This document shows, one piece after another, positions 9,071 through 16,616 of a DNA stretch of 49,104 bases. The stretch is from the NCBI GenBank assembly GCA_016872535.1, contig VGZQ01000011.1, positions 1-49,104 on the forward strand, written 5' to 3'. The notes below the pieces were generated by a model. It was not told where the DNA came from. It saw only the letters and a program-made list of their open reading frames with translations, and did no database searches. The translations under genes were made by a program, and so were the position numbers. This stretch comes from Rhodospirillales bacterium. Lineage in GTDB: Bacteria; Pseudomonadota; Alphaproteobacteria; Rhodospirillales; 2-12-FULL-67-15. Numbering within the stretch: the first letter of the stretch is position 1; each line of letters opens with the position of its first letter.

Positions 9071-9459
9071 CGAAAGGTACGCCTCTTCCCGTCTACAAAC
9101 CGTTGTTTTTTCGGCTCACCGGAAACCGGCGCCGATCGACGTGCTCGCGCTCCGGTCGTGTCGAACATGCCGTCGCGCTAATTTTTGCGGCGCAACGTGA
9201 ATTCGATTTTGCCGCACGAGGGAATCAGGTTGCTCCGGCATTTCGATAGTGGTACACCACATACCTAGGTCCGCGCGAGTTGTCGAGAACGAACCAACTG
9301 ACGGGTTCCGCGCGATCCAGACCCCAGAACCCCATCAAGAGGGTTCGCTATAAATCGAAGCGATTCGCTGCTGGTGAAGGCCAACTCTTTCGGGTAGCGA
9401 GATCGATGGGCCGTAGAAAATCCGCCGACATGCGCGGTGGAATATTTGGGAGGACTTAA
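9071..9459. other. Divergent intergenic region between terC and tctC (389 bp)
   Basis: The only gene-free stretch above 300 bp. It holds the candidate operator at 9250-9266, a small palindrome AATCG-AAG-CGATT at 9353-9365, a -10-like TATAAA at 9349-9354 without a convincing -35, and the ribosome site GGGAGGA (9448-9454) of tctC. On the minus strand a 7-bp stem (about 9172-9196) lies in the terC leader. Short ORFs here show no family signature and no ribosome site, so I call none. Confidence 0.6.
9250..9266 (-). promoter_or_regulatory. Candidate GntR operator upstream of tctC
   Basis: Read on the minus strand this 17-mer is AGGTATGTGGTGTACCA. It matches TGGTGTATGGAATACCA at the start of the GntR gene (12655-12671) at 12 of 17 positions, giving the shared form nGGTnTnTGGnnTACCA. 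GGTA...TACC dyad symmetry fits a dimeric GntR/FCD regulator. It also contains the tight repeat GTGGT-AC-ACCAC (9249-9260). It lies about 190 bp from both divergent start codons, so the regulated promoter is unclear. Confidence 0.45.
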
Positions 9460-10461
9460 ATGCAAACACGTTCATACGCCATCTCCGCCTCGCTCGCCGT
9501 TCTCTTGGGGGGCTTTGCGGCTCCATCGTTCGCCGCCTGGGAGCCGAGCAAGCCGGTCGAGTTCATCATTCCCGCTGGCACCGGCGGCGGCGCCGACCAA
9601 ATGGCCCGCATGCTTCAGGGCGTGGTTGAAAAGCACAAACTGATGCCGAAGCCGTTCGTGGTCATCAACAAGGCCGGCGGTGCGGGCGCCGAGGGCTTCC
9701 TCGACGTCAAGAATTCCAAGGGCAACCCGCATAAGATCATCATCACGCTTTCGAATCTGTTCACCACCCCGCTCGCGACCGGCGTGCCGTTCAATTGGCG
9801 CGACTTGACCCCGGTGGCGATGCTGGCGCTCGACGAATTCATCCTCTGGGTCCATGCCGAAACGCCCTACAAGACCGCCGGCGAATACATCGCCGCCGTC
9901 AAGGGCGCGGAACCGGGCAAGTTCAAGATGGGCGGAACCGGCTCCAAGCAGGAAGACCAGATCATCACCGTCGGCGTCGAACAGATCACCGGGACCAAAT
10001 TCAGCTACGTGCCCTACAAGGGCGGCGGCGAAGTGGCGACGCAATTGGTCGGCAAGCACGTCGATTCGACCGTCAACAACCCGATCGAGGCGGTCGCCCA
10101 ATGGCGCGCGGGCGCGTTGCGTCCTCTCTGCGTGTTCGATTCCAAGCGGATCGACCTCAAGGACAAAGTCACCTCGAACATGTCCTGGAACGACATTCCG
10201 ACCTGCAAGGAAGGCGGCCTCAACATCGAATACCTGATGTTGCGCGGCATTTTCATGCCGGCCGGCGTGACGCAGGACCAGGTCAACTACTATGTCAACC
10301 TGTTCAAGAAGGTCCGCGAGACCCAGGACTGGAAGGACTTCATGAAGACCGGCGCCTTCAACACCACGTTCATGTCCGGCAAGGAATACCGCGACTGGGT
10401 GGAAAAGGCCGAGGCCACGCATAAGGACCTGATGACCAAGGCCGGCTTCCTCGCCAAGTAA
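9460..10461 (+). CDS. tctC: Tripartite tricarboxylate transporter substrate-binding protein
   Basis: Periplasmic Bug-type binding protein, 333 aa, the normal TctC length. The signal peptide (MQTRSYAISA... ending SFAAWEP) is followed by the family opening VEFIIPAGTGGGADQMARML, the beta-strand and ligand-loop pattern of TctC proteins. The start is supported by GGGAGGA 5 bp upstream of the ATG. tctB and tctA follow in order, so a complete TTT transporter is present. Known ligands of the family include citrate, tartrate and other carboxylates; the downstream oxalate genes make oxalate or a related dicarboxylate the working guess. A strong hairpin separates it from tctB. Confidence 0.93.
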   Translation: MQTRSYAISASLAVLLGGFAAPSFAAWEPSKPVEFIIPAGTGGGADQMARMLQGVVEKHKLMPKPFVVINKAGGAGAEGFLDVKNSKGNPHKIIITLSNLFTTPLATGVPFNWRDLTPVAMLALDEFILWVHAETPYKTAGEYIAAVKGAEPGKFKMGGTGSKQEDQIITVGVEQITGTKFSYVPYKGGGEVATQLVGKHVDSTVNNPIEAVAQWRAGALRPLCVFDSKRIDLKDKVTSNMSWNDIPTCKEGGLNIEYLMLRGIFMPAGVTQDQVNYYVNLFKKVRETQDWKDFMKTGAFNTTFMSGKEYRDWVEKAEATHKDLMTKAGFLAK

Positions 10462-10476
10462 GTTCCGCGTCGTTGC

Positions 10477-10517
10477 CCGGGGCGGCCCCTCTCACTGAGG
10501 ATCGGGGGCCGCCCCGG
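10477..10517 (+). promoter_or_regulatory. Intercistronic hairpin between tctC and tctB
   Basis: CCGGGGCGGCCCC (10477-10489) and GGGGCCGCCCCGG (10505-10517) are perfect 13-bp complements around a 15-nt loop. No T-run follows, so full termination is unlikely. The position after the binding-protein gene is classic for a structure that stabilises the tctC mRNA or limits readthrough into the membrane genes. The stem itself is directly visible; the role is inferred. Confidence 0.65.
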
Positions 10518-10575
10518 CGCACAGGACGTCTTATCCCCGCGACTTCACCACCCCGACGTTCAGGGACATCCCATC

Positions 10576-11073
10576 ATGGAAGCCGAATCGGAGCAGGGCG
10601 GCGCCTCGCAAAAGGCCGTCGATCTGTTTGTGGCCGCCGCGATCATGGCGCTCGCCGCACTGGTCATGTATGACAGCCAGCGGCTCGGCGCGAAATGGGC
10701 CTCCGACGGCCCCCAGGCGGGTTATTTCCCCTTCTATGTCGGCCTGATCATGTTTGTCTCGGCCGGCGCCACTTTCCTGTTGGCGCTGCGGCCGAAAGCC
10801 TCCGACCGGATTTTCGTCGACCGGCAGCAGTTCCGGTCGGTTCTCGCCATCTTCGTCCCAAGCGCCGTCTACATCGCCCTCATCTACCTGCTCGGGATTT
10901 ACATCGCGTCCGCCATCTTTCTCGCGTTCTTCATGCGCGTGCACGGTGGCTACGGCCCGGCGATGATCGCGCCGGTGGCGCTCGGCATGCCAGTTTTCCT
11001 CTTTGTCCTGTTCGAGATGTGGTTCCTGGTCCCGCTGCCCAAGGGACCGGTCGAATCCCTGCTCGGCTTCTAG
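10576..11073 (+). CDS. tctB: Tripartite tricarboxylate transporter small membrane subunit
   Basis: Small membrane subunit of the TTT transporter, 165 aa. The sequence has four hydrophobic segments, as TctB proteins do: one near residues 15-35, one at 50-70 and two in the C-terminal half. The motif DGPQAGYFPFYVG after the first segment is characteristic of the family. It pairs with TctA to form the membrane complex. The ATG at 10576 follows AGGGA, and the tctA GTG start lies 24 bp past the stop codon, so the genes are cotranscribed. Confidence 0.9.
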   Translation: MEAESEQGGASQKAVDLFVAAAIMALAALVMYDSQRLGAKWASDGPQAGYFPFYVGLIMFVSAGATFLLALRPKASDRIFVDRQQFRSVLAIFVPSAVYIALIYLLGIYIASAIFLAFFMRVHGGYGPAMIAPVALGMPVFLFVLFEMWFLVPLPKGPVESLLGF

Positions 11074-11097
11074 CCCCAGATTTCCTCGGAGTCCCCC

Positions 11098-12600
11098 GTG
11101 GCCGAATCCCTCGAAGCACTGTTCCACGGCTTCGCCGTCGCGATGTCGCTGAAGAACATCTTGTTCATGCTCGTTGGCATCCTGCTCGGCGTGCTGATCG
11201 GCGTGCTGCCGGGCCTGGGCGGGGCCAACGGCGTCGCCATCCTGTTGCCGCTCACGTTCTCGATGCCGCCCACGTCGGCGATCATCATGCTGTCGTGCAT
11301 CTATTGGGGCGCGCTGTTCGGCGGAGCGATCACGTCCGTGCTGTTCAACATACCGGGCGAGCCATGGTCGGTCGCGACCACATTCGACGGCTATCCCATG
11401 GCGCGCGACGGCCGCGCCGGCGAGGCGCTGACGGCGGCGTTCACGTCCTCCTTCGTCGGCGCCTTCATCGCGGTGGTGGTGCTGACGTTCCTCGCGCCGC
11501 TGGTCGCCCAGTTCGCCCTGCAGTTCGGCCCGCCCGAGTTCTTCGCGGTCCAGTTCCTGACCTTCTGCAGCTTCGTCGGCATGAGCAAGGAGCCGCCCTT
11601 CAAGACACTCGCCAGCATGATGATCGGCTTCGCGCTTGCCGCCGTCGGCCTCGACACCGTGACCGGCCAGCTGCGCATGACCTTCGGCATCTACGAAATC
11701 ATCCGCGGCTTCGACTTCCTGATCGCGGTAATCGGCTTGTTCGGCATCGGCGAAATCCTGCTGACCATGGAAGAAGGCCTGTCGTTCAAGGGCGCATCGG
11801 CCAAGATCAACGCCCGCGTCGTCTGGCAGACGTGGAAGAAACTTCCGAAATACTGGGCGACGTCGATCCGCGGCGCCCTGGTCGGTTGCTGGATGGGCAT
11901 CACGCCGGGCGGCGCGACGCCGGCGTCGTTCATGAGTTACGGCCTGGCCAAGCGATTTTCCAAGGACGGGCCGCAATTCGGCACCGGCAAGATCGAGGGC
12001 GTGGTGGCGCCGGAGACCGCGGCGCATGCCGCCGGCACCAGCGCGCTCTTGCCCATGCTCACCCTCGGCATTCCCGGATCGCCGACCGCCGCCGTGTTGC
12101 TGGGCGGGCTCCTGATCTGGGGCTTGCAGCCGGGACCGCTGCTGTTCGTCGAGCAGAAGGAGTTCGTCTGGGGCCTGATCGCCAGCATCTATCTCGGCAA
12201 TATCGTCGGCCTCTTGATCGTGTTGACGACGGTGCCGTGGTGGGCGGCGATCCTGCGCATTCCGTTCAGCATCATCGGCCCGGCGATCGTCGTGGTTTGC
12301 GCCATCGGCGCCTATACCGTGCACAACGCCATGCTCGATGTCGCCTTGATGCTGTTTTTCGGCGTGGTCGGCTATGCCTTCAAGAAGCTGAACTATCCGC
12401 TCGCGCCGCTGGTGCTCGCCCTTGTACTGGGTGACATGGCGGAAAGCGCGTTCCGCCAGTCCATGATCATCTCGCGCGGCAGCCTCTCGGCTTTCTGGGC
12501 GAACGGCCTGGTCGGCAGCATCATGGCGCTGGCGCTCGCCCTTCTGTTCTGGCCGCTGATCGTCCAGGCCAAGAATTCCCTGCTCCCGAAAAGAGCCTGA
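11098..12600 (+). CDS. tctA: Tripartite tricarboxylate transporter large permease
   Basis: Large membrane subunit of the TTT transporter, 500 aa, with about ten to twelve hydrophobic segments. The two duplicated glycine-proline motifs of TctA are visible: GVLPGLGGANGVAILLPLTF near residue 40 and LGIPGSPTAAVLLGG near residue 325. It moves the substrate delivered by TctC into the cell using the ion gradient. The start codon is GTG at 11098, preceded by CGGAG. The GntR regulator gene begins 84 bp downstream on the same strand, so transport, control and catabolism may be expressed together. Confidence 0.93.
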   Translation: MAESLEALFHGFAVAMSLKNILFMLVGILLGVLIGVLPGLGGANGVAILLPLTFSMPPTSAIIMLSCIYWGALFGGAITSVLFNIPGEPWSVATTFDGYPMARDGRAGEALTAAFTSSFVGAFIAVVVLTFLAPLVAQFALQFGPPEFFAVQFLTFCSFVGMSKEPPFKTLASMMIGFALAAVGLDTVTGQLRMTFGIYEIIRGFDFLIAVIGLFGIGEILLTMEEGLSFKGASAKINARVVWQTWKKLPKYWATSIRGALVGCWMGITPGGATPASFMSYGLAKRFSKDGPQFGTGKIEGVVAPETAAHAAGTSALLPMLTLGIPGSPTAAVLLGGLLIWGLQPGPLLFVEQKEFVWGLIASIYLGNIVGLLIVLTTVPWWAAILRIPFSIIGPAIVVVCAIGAYTVHNAMLDVALMLFFGVVGYAFKKLNYPLAPLVLALVLGDMAESAFRQSMIISRGSLSAFWANGLVGSIMALALALLFWPLIVQAKNSLLPKRA

Positions 12601-12654
12601 CCCGATGACATTATTTCCTGTTGTCGGCAGCGCGCGGTTTGTGGTCTCGTTTTC

Positions 12655-12671
12655 TGGTGTATGGAATACCA
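12655..12671 (+). promoter_or_regulatory. Candidate GntR autoregulatory operator
   Basis: TGGTGTATGGAATACCA is an imperfect dyad (TGGTnT...AnACCA) just ahead of the ribosome site of the GntR gene. It shares 12 of 17 positions with the minus-strand motif at 9250-9266 upstream of tctC. A weak promoter (TTGTGG at 12639, 17-bp spacer, TGGAAT at 12662) would place this motif over the -10 box, a usual position for repression. Confidence 0.45.
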
Positions 12672-12684
12672 GGAGGGCTATCTG

Positions 12685-13383
12685 ATGCCGGCCTCCCATA
12701 CCGCTCTCTTGAACGTGCAGCCGATCGAAGCCGACACCAGCCTAAAGGGCCGCATCTACGATCGCCTCAAGCGCGCGATCACGTCGATCAACATCTACGC
12801 CGAAAACGCCGAATTGCGGCTCGACGAGCGCGAACTGTCGGTGCGGCTCGCCACCAGCCGCACCCCGATCCGGGAAGCGCTCGCCCGCCTCGAACAGGAA
12901 GGGCTGGTCCATATCGTCCCGCGCAAGGGCGTCTATATCGTGCGCAAGAGCAAAGCCGAGATCCTCGACATGATTACGGTGTGGGCGGCGCTCGAGGGCA
13001 TGGCCGCCAGACTTGCCGCCCGGAACGCCAGCGACGCGGAGATCGCGGGGCTGCGCCAACTCTTCACCACCTTCAAGAACGGCCAGGTCGAAGCCCGCAT
13101 CGACGAATACTCCGACACCAACGTCCGGTTCCACCAAGCCATTCTTGCGCTCGGCAAGAGCCCGCTGTTGCGCCACATGGCCGATCATTTGTTCGTCCAC
13201 ATGCGCTCGATCCGCGTGCGCACCATCGGCGAAAGCAACCGCGCCAACCGCTCGATCATCGATCACTTGCACATCATCGAGGCGCTCGAGGCCCGCGACG
13301 CCGACCTCGCCGAGCGGCTGGTGCGCGAACACACCTTCAAGCTTGCCGATCACGTCCGCGATAACGTTCATTACCTCGACTGA
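12685..13383 (+). CDS. GntR family transcriptional regulator, FCD subfamily
   Basis: DNA-binding regulator of 232 aa. An N-terminal winged helix contains the typical recognition stretch [19 protein letters not shown]. The C-terminal helical FCD ligand-binding domain carries the conserved histidines expected for metal-assisted binding of carboxylates (around NVRFHQAIL and HLHIIEAL). I choose the ATG at 12685 because AGGAGG (12671-12676) sits 8 bp upstream; an in-frame ATG at 12661 lies inside the putative operator and has no ribosome site. It sits between the transporter genes and oxc, so it is the likely regulator of this locus, with oxalate, oxalyl-CoA or a related acid as effector (inference). 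Confidence 0.9.
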   Translation: MPASHTALLNVQPIEADTSLKGRIYDRLKRAITSINIYAENAELRLDERELSVRLATSRTPIREALARLEQEGLVHIVPRKGVYIVRKSKAEILDMITVWAALEGMAARLAARNASDAEIAGLRQLFTTFKNGQVEARIDEYSDTNVRFHQAILALGKSPLLRHMADHLFVHMRSIRVRTIGESNRANRSIIDHLHIIEALEARDADLAERLVREHTFKLADHVRDNVHYLD

Positions 13384-13420
13384 CGACCTCCGCTCGACAC
13401 CGAATTTCGAGGAGATCATC

Positions 13421-15160
13421 ATGACCGAAGCCACGGCAAGAAAGCTCGAGACGACCGCAACGTCGGGAACGGAAATCTTGACCGACGGTTTCCACCTCGT
13501 CATCGACGCGCTCAAGCTCAACGGCATCAACACCATCTACGGCGTGCCCGGCATTCCGATCACCGACTTGGGCCGCATGGCGCAGGCCGCCGGCATCCGC
13601 GTGCTGTCGTTCCGCCACGAACAGAACGCCGGCTACGCCGCGGCCATCGCCGGCTTCCTGACCAAGAAACCGGGCATTTGTCTCACCGTGTCGGCGCCGG
13701 GTTTCCTGAACGGGCTCACCGCGCTGGCGCATGCCACCACCAACTGCTTTCCGATGATCCTGGTGTCCGGTTCGTCCGAGCGCGAGATCGTCGATCTGCA
13801 GCAGGGCGACTACGAGGAAATGGATCAGCTCGCCATCGCCAAGCCGCTGTGCAAGGCGGCGTTCCGCGTCCTGCACGCCCAGGACATCGGCATCGGCGTC
13901 GCCCGGGCGATCCGCGCCGCTCTGTCGGGGCGCCCCGGCGGCGTCTACCTCGACCTGCCGGCCAAGCTGTTCGGCCAGGTGATGAACGCGGAAGCCGGCC
14001 GCAAGTCGCTGGTCAAGGTGATCGACGCGGCGCCCGCCCAGATTCCGGCCCCGGCCGCGATCCTGCGCGCCCTCGACGTGCTGAAAGCGGCAAAGCGCCC
14101 GCTCATCATCCTCGGCAAGGGCGCGGCCTACGCCCAAGCCGACGACGCGATCCGCGCCTTCGTCGAAAAGAGCGGCATCCCCTTCCTGCCCATGAGCATG
14201 GCCAAGGGTCTGCTGCCGGACACCCACCCGCAATGCGCCGGCGCGGCGCGCTCGCTGGTGCTGAAGGACGCGGACGTCGTCATGCTGATCGGCGCCCGGC
14301 TCAACTGGCTGCTGTCGCACGGCAAGGGCAAGACCTGGGGCGACGCGCCCAAGAAGTTCGTCCAGATCGACATCGAGCCGCGCGAGATGGACAGCAACGT
14401 CGAGATCGCGGCGCCGCTGGTGGGCGACGTCGGCTCGTGCGTCGCGGCCCTGCTGGACGCCATGGGCGCGAAGTGGAACCCGCCGCCCGCCGACTGGACC
14501 ACCGCGGTCAAGGCCAAGCGCGACGAAAACATCGCCAAGATGGCGCCGCGCCTGATGAACAACAATTCGCCGATGGACTTCCACGGCGCGCTCGGCGCGC
14601 TCAAGACCGTCATCAAGGAGCGCCCCGAGGTCATCCTGGTCAACGAAGGCGCCAACACCCTCGACCTCGCGCGCGGCGTGATCGACATCTACAAGCCGCG
14701 CCATCGCCTCGATGTCGGCACCTGGGGCGTCATGGGCATCGGCATGGGTTCGGCTATCGCCGCCGCCGTCGAGACCGGCAAGCCCGTGCTGGCGGTCGAG
14801 GGCGACAGCGCCTTCGGCTTCTCCGGCATGGAAGTGGAAACGATCTGCCGCTACAAGCTGCCGGTCTGCGTCGTCATCTTCAATAACGACGGAATCTATC
14901 GCGGCGTCGACGTGAATCTGGCCGGGGATGACCCGGCGACGACGGTGTTCGTAAAAGGCGCGCGCTACGACAAGATGATGGAGGCCTTCGGCGGCGTCGG
15001 CGTCAACGCGACCACGCCCGACGAACTGAAACGCGCCGTCGACGCGGCGCTCGATTCCGGCAAGCCGACGTTGATCAACGCGGCGATCGACCCGGCGGCC
15101 GGCAGTGAAAGCGGCCGCATCGGCAATCTTAACCCGCAAAGCGCGTTGAAGAAGAAGTAG
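13421..15160 (+). CDS. oxc: Oxalyl-CoA decarboxylase
   Basis: Thiamine-diphosphate enzyme of 579 aa that converts oxalyl-CoA to formyl-CoA and CO2 in the cytoplasm. Family signs are the cofactor-activating glutamate in [11 protein letters not shown] (Glu67), the thiamine-diphosphate motif starting GDS (461-463) and ending in NN (488-489), and the characteristic stretches [13 protein letters not shown] and [20 protein letters not shown]. Together these separate Oxc from acetolactate synthase. The ATG at 13421 follows GAGGAG; the frame is open further upstream only by overlap with the GntR gene. frc follows after 34 bp. The start lies 37 bp past the regulator's stop, consistent with one operon. 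Confidence 0.95.
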   Translation: MTEATARKLETTATSGTEILTDGFHLVIDALKLNGINTIYGVPGIPITDLGRMAQAAGIRVLSFRHEQNAGYAAAIAGFLTKKPGICLTVSAPGFLNGLTALAHATTNCFPMILVSGSSEREIVDLQQGDYEEMDQLAIAKPLCKAAFRVLHAQDIGIGVARAIRAALSGRPGGVYLDLPAKLFGQVMNAEAGRKSLVKVIDAAPAQIPAPAAILRALDVLKAAKRPLIILGKGAAYAQADDAIRAFVEKSGIPFLPMSMAKGLLPDTHPQCAGAARSLVLKDADVVMLIGARLNWLLSHGKGKTWGDAPKKFVQIDIEPREMDSNVEIAAPLVGDVGSCVAALLDAMGAKWNPPPADWTTAVKAKRDENIAKMAPRLMNNNSPMDFHGALGALKTVIKERPEVILVNEGANTLDLARGVIDIYKPRHRLDVGTWGVMGIGMGSAIAAAVETGKPVLAVEGDSAFGFSGMEVETICRYKLPVCVVIFNNDGIYRGVDVNLAGDDPATTVFVKGARYDKMMEAFGGVGVNATTPDELKRAVDAALDSGKPTLINAAIDPAAGSESGRIGNLNPQSALKKK

Positions 15161-15194
15161 TCTTTATCGCACCGATCTTACTGGAGAACCTGCA

Positions 15195-16538
15195 ATGGCT
15201 AAGAAGAAGCAAAAGTCCGCCAAGGCGAAGCCGACGGCGCGCAAGACCATCAAGACGGCAAAGAAGGCCGCCCGTTCCCCCAAGGGCAAGGGCGGCTTGG
15301 CCCTTTCCGGGATTCGCGTTCTCGACATGACCCACGTCCAGTCGGGCCCGACCTGCACGCAGCTGCTGGCGTGGTTAGGCGCCGACGTGATCAAGGTCGA
15401 GCGCCCCGGCACGGGCGACGCCACGCGCGGCCAGCTGCGCGATGTTCCCAACGTGGACAGCCTCTATTTCACCATGCTGAACCACAACAAGCGCAGCATC
15501 ACCCTCAATCCCAAATCGCCGGTCGGCAATAAAATCTTCGCCCGCCTGATCGAGGAATGCGACGTGATGGTCGAAAACTTCGCGCCGGGCGCGATCGACC
15601 GCATGGGCTTTCCGTGGGAGAAAATCCAGAAGATCAACCCGCGCATGGTTTACGCCTCGGTCAAGGGCTTCGGCCCCGGCCCCTACGAAGACTGCAAGGT
15701 CTACGAGAATGTCGCCCAATGCACCGGCGGCAGCGCCTCGACCACCGGCGAGATCGGCCGCGTGCCGCTGGTGACCGGCGCCCAGATCGGCGATTCCGGC
15801 ACCGGGCTGCACTTGGCGCTCGGCATCGTCGCCGCGCTCTTGCAGCGCGAGCGTACCGGGCGCGGCCAGCGCGTCACCTGCGCCATGCAGGACGGCGTCC
15901 TCAACCTCTGCCGGGTCAAGCTGCGCGACCAGCAGCGCCTCGCCCACGGACCGCTCAAGGAATACCCGCAATACCCCAACATCCCGTTCGGGCCCGCCGT
16001 GCCGCGCGCCGGCAACGCCTCGGGCGGCGGCCAGCCGGGCTGGATCGTCAAGTGCAAGGGTTGGGAAACCGACCCCGACGCCTATTCCTACGTCATCGCC
16101 CAGGCGGCGGCGTTTCCGGCGCTGGCCAAGGCCATCGGCCGCGAGGATTGGCTGACGGACCCGGAATGGAACACGCCCGAGGCGCGCCTGCCCAAGCTCG
16201 ACAAGATGTTCGAGATCATCGAGCAATGGACCATGACCAAGACCAAGTTCGAGGTGATGGATATCCTCAACCCCCTCGACGTGCCGTGCGGGCCGATCCT
16301 GTCGATGAAGGAACTGGCCGAGGAGCCGTCCTTGCGCAAGACCGGCACCGTGGTCGAGGTCGATCATCCGACCCGCGGCAAGTACCTGACGGTCGGCAAC
16401 CCGATCAAGCTTTCCGATTCGCCGACCAAGGTCGTGCGCTCGCCGCTCTTGGGCGAGCACACCGACGAAATCCTGCGCGGCGTCGTCGGCTTCTCGAAAA
16501 AGGACATCGAGGAAGCGCGCAAGACCGGCGCGGTTTAA
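15195..16538 (+). CDS. frc: Formyl-CoA:oxalate CoA-transferase
   Basis: Class III CoA-transferase, 447 aa, which moves CoA from formyl-CoA to oxalate, giving oxalyl-CoA for Oxc and releasing formate. The catalytic aspartate is Asp200 in [12 protein letters not shown]. The glycine loop SGGGQP (276-281) corresponds to the GGGGQP loop that marks Frc among its relatives. RDQQRL and EYPQYPN are also Frc-like. About 33 residues at the N-terminus, rich in Lys and Ala ([17 protein letters not shown]...), are absent from the roughly 415-residue E. coli enzyme. The ATG is supported by GGAGA 8 bp upstream, and no later Met precedes the fold, so the extension is probably made. Confidence 0.95.
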   Translation: MAKKKQKSAKAKPTARKTIKTAKKAARSPKGKGGLALSGIRVLDMTHVQSGPTCTQLLAWLGADVIKVERPGTGDATRGQLRDVPNVDSLYFTMLNHNKRSITLNPKSPVGNKIFARLIEECDVMVENFAPGAIDRMGFPWEKIQKINPRMVYASVKGFGPGPYEDCKVYENVAQCTGGSASTTGEIGRVPLVTGAQIGDSGTGLHLALGIVAALLQRERTGRGQRVTCAMQDGVLNLCRVKLRDQQRLAHGPLKEYPQYPNIPFGPAVPRAGNASGGGQPGWIVKCKGWETDPDAYSYVIAQAAAFPALAKAIGREDWLTDPEWNTPEARLPKLDKMFEIIEQWTMTKTKFEVMDILNPLDVPCGPILSMKELAEEPSLRKTGTVVEVDHPTRGKYLTVGNPIKLSDSPTKVVRSPLLGEHTDEILRGVVGFSKKDIEEARKTGAV

Positions 16539-16543
16539 TAATT

Positions 16544-16596
16544 CCGCGCCCCGACGGGGCGCGGCGTTTCACGCGCGCGGGGATTCGCCCGCGCGC
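16544..16596 (+). promoter_or_regulatory. Two tandem perfect hairpins between frc and the formyltransferase gene
   Basis: First stem: CCGCGCCCC (16544-16552) with GGGGCGCGG (16556-16564), 3-nt loop, followed by CGTTTC. Second stem: GCGCGCGGG (16573-16581) with CCCGCGCGC (16588-16596), 6-nt loop. Both are perfect 9-bp stems and fill most of the 78-bp gap. The first has only a three-T tail, so partial termination or mRNA end protection after oxc-frc is more likely than a full stop. Confidence 0.6.
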
Positions 16597-16616
16597 ATTC
16601 GAGGGAGATATCAGCC

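Noticed and set aside
9071-9200. yybP-ykoY manganese riboswitch in the terC leader
   Set aside because: TerC genes often carry one, and a stem is present, but I could not find the conserved loop sequences of this class. A covariance-model search would decide.
10531-12699. Very long open frame on the minus strand through tctB and tctA
   Set aside because: It is rich in Arg, Asp, Glu, His and Gln without any domain signature, as expected for an antisense frame in GC-rich DNA; the plus-strand proteins are clear TTT subunits.
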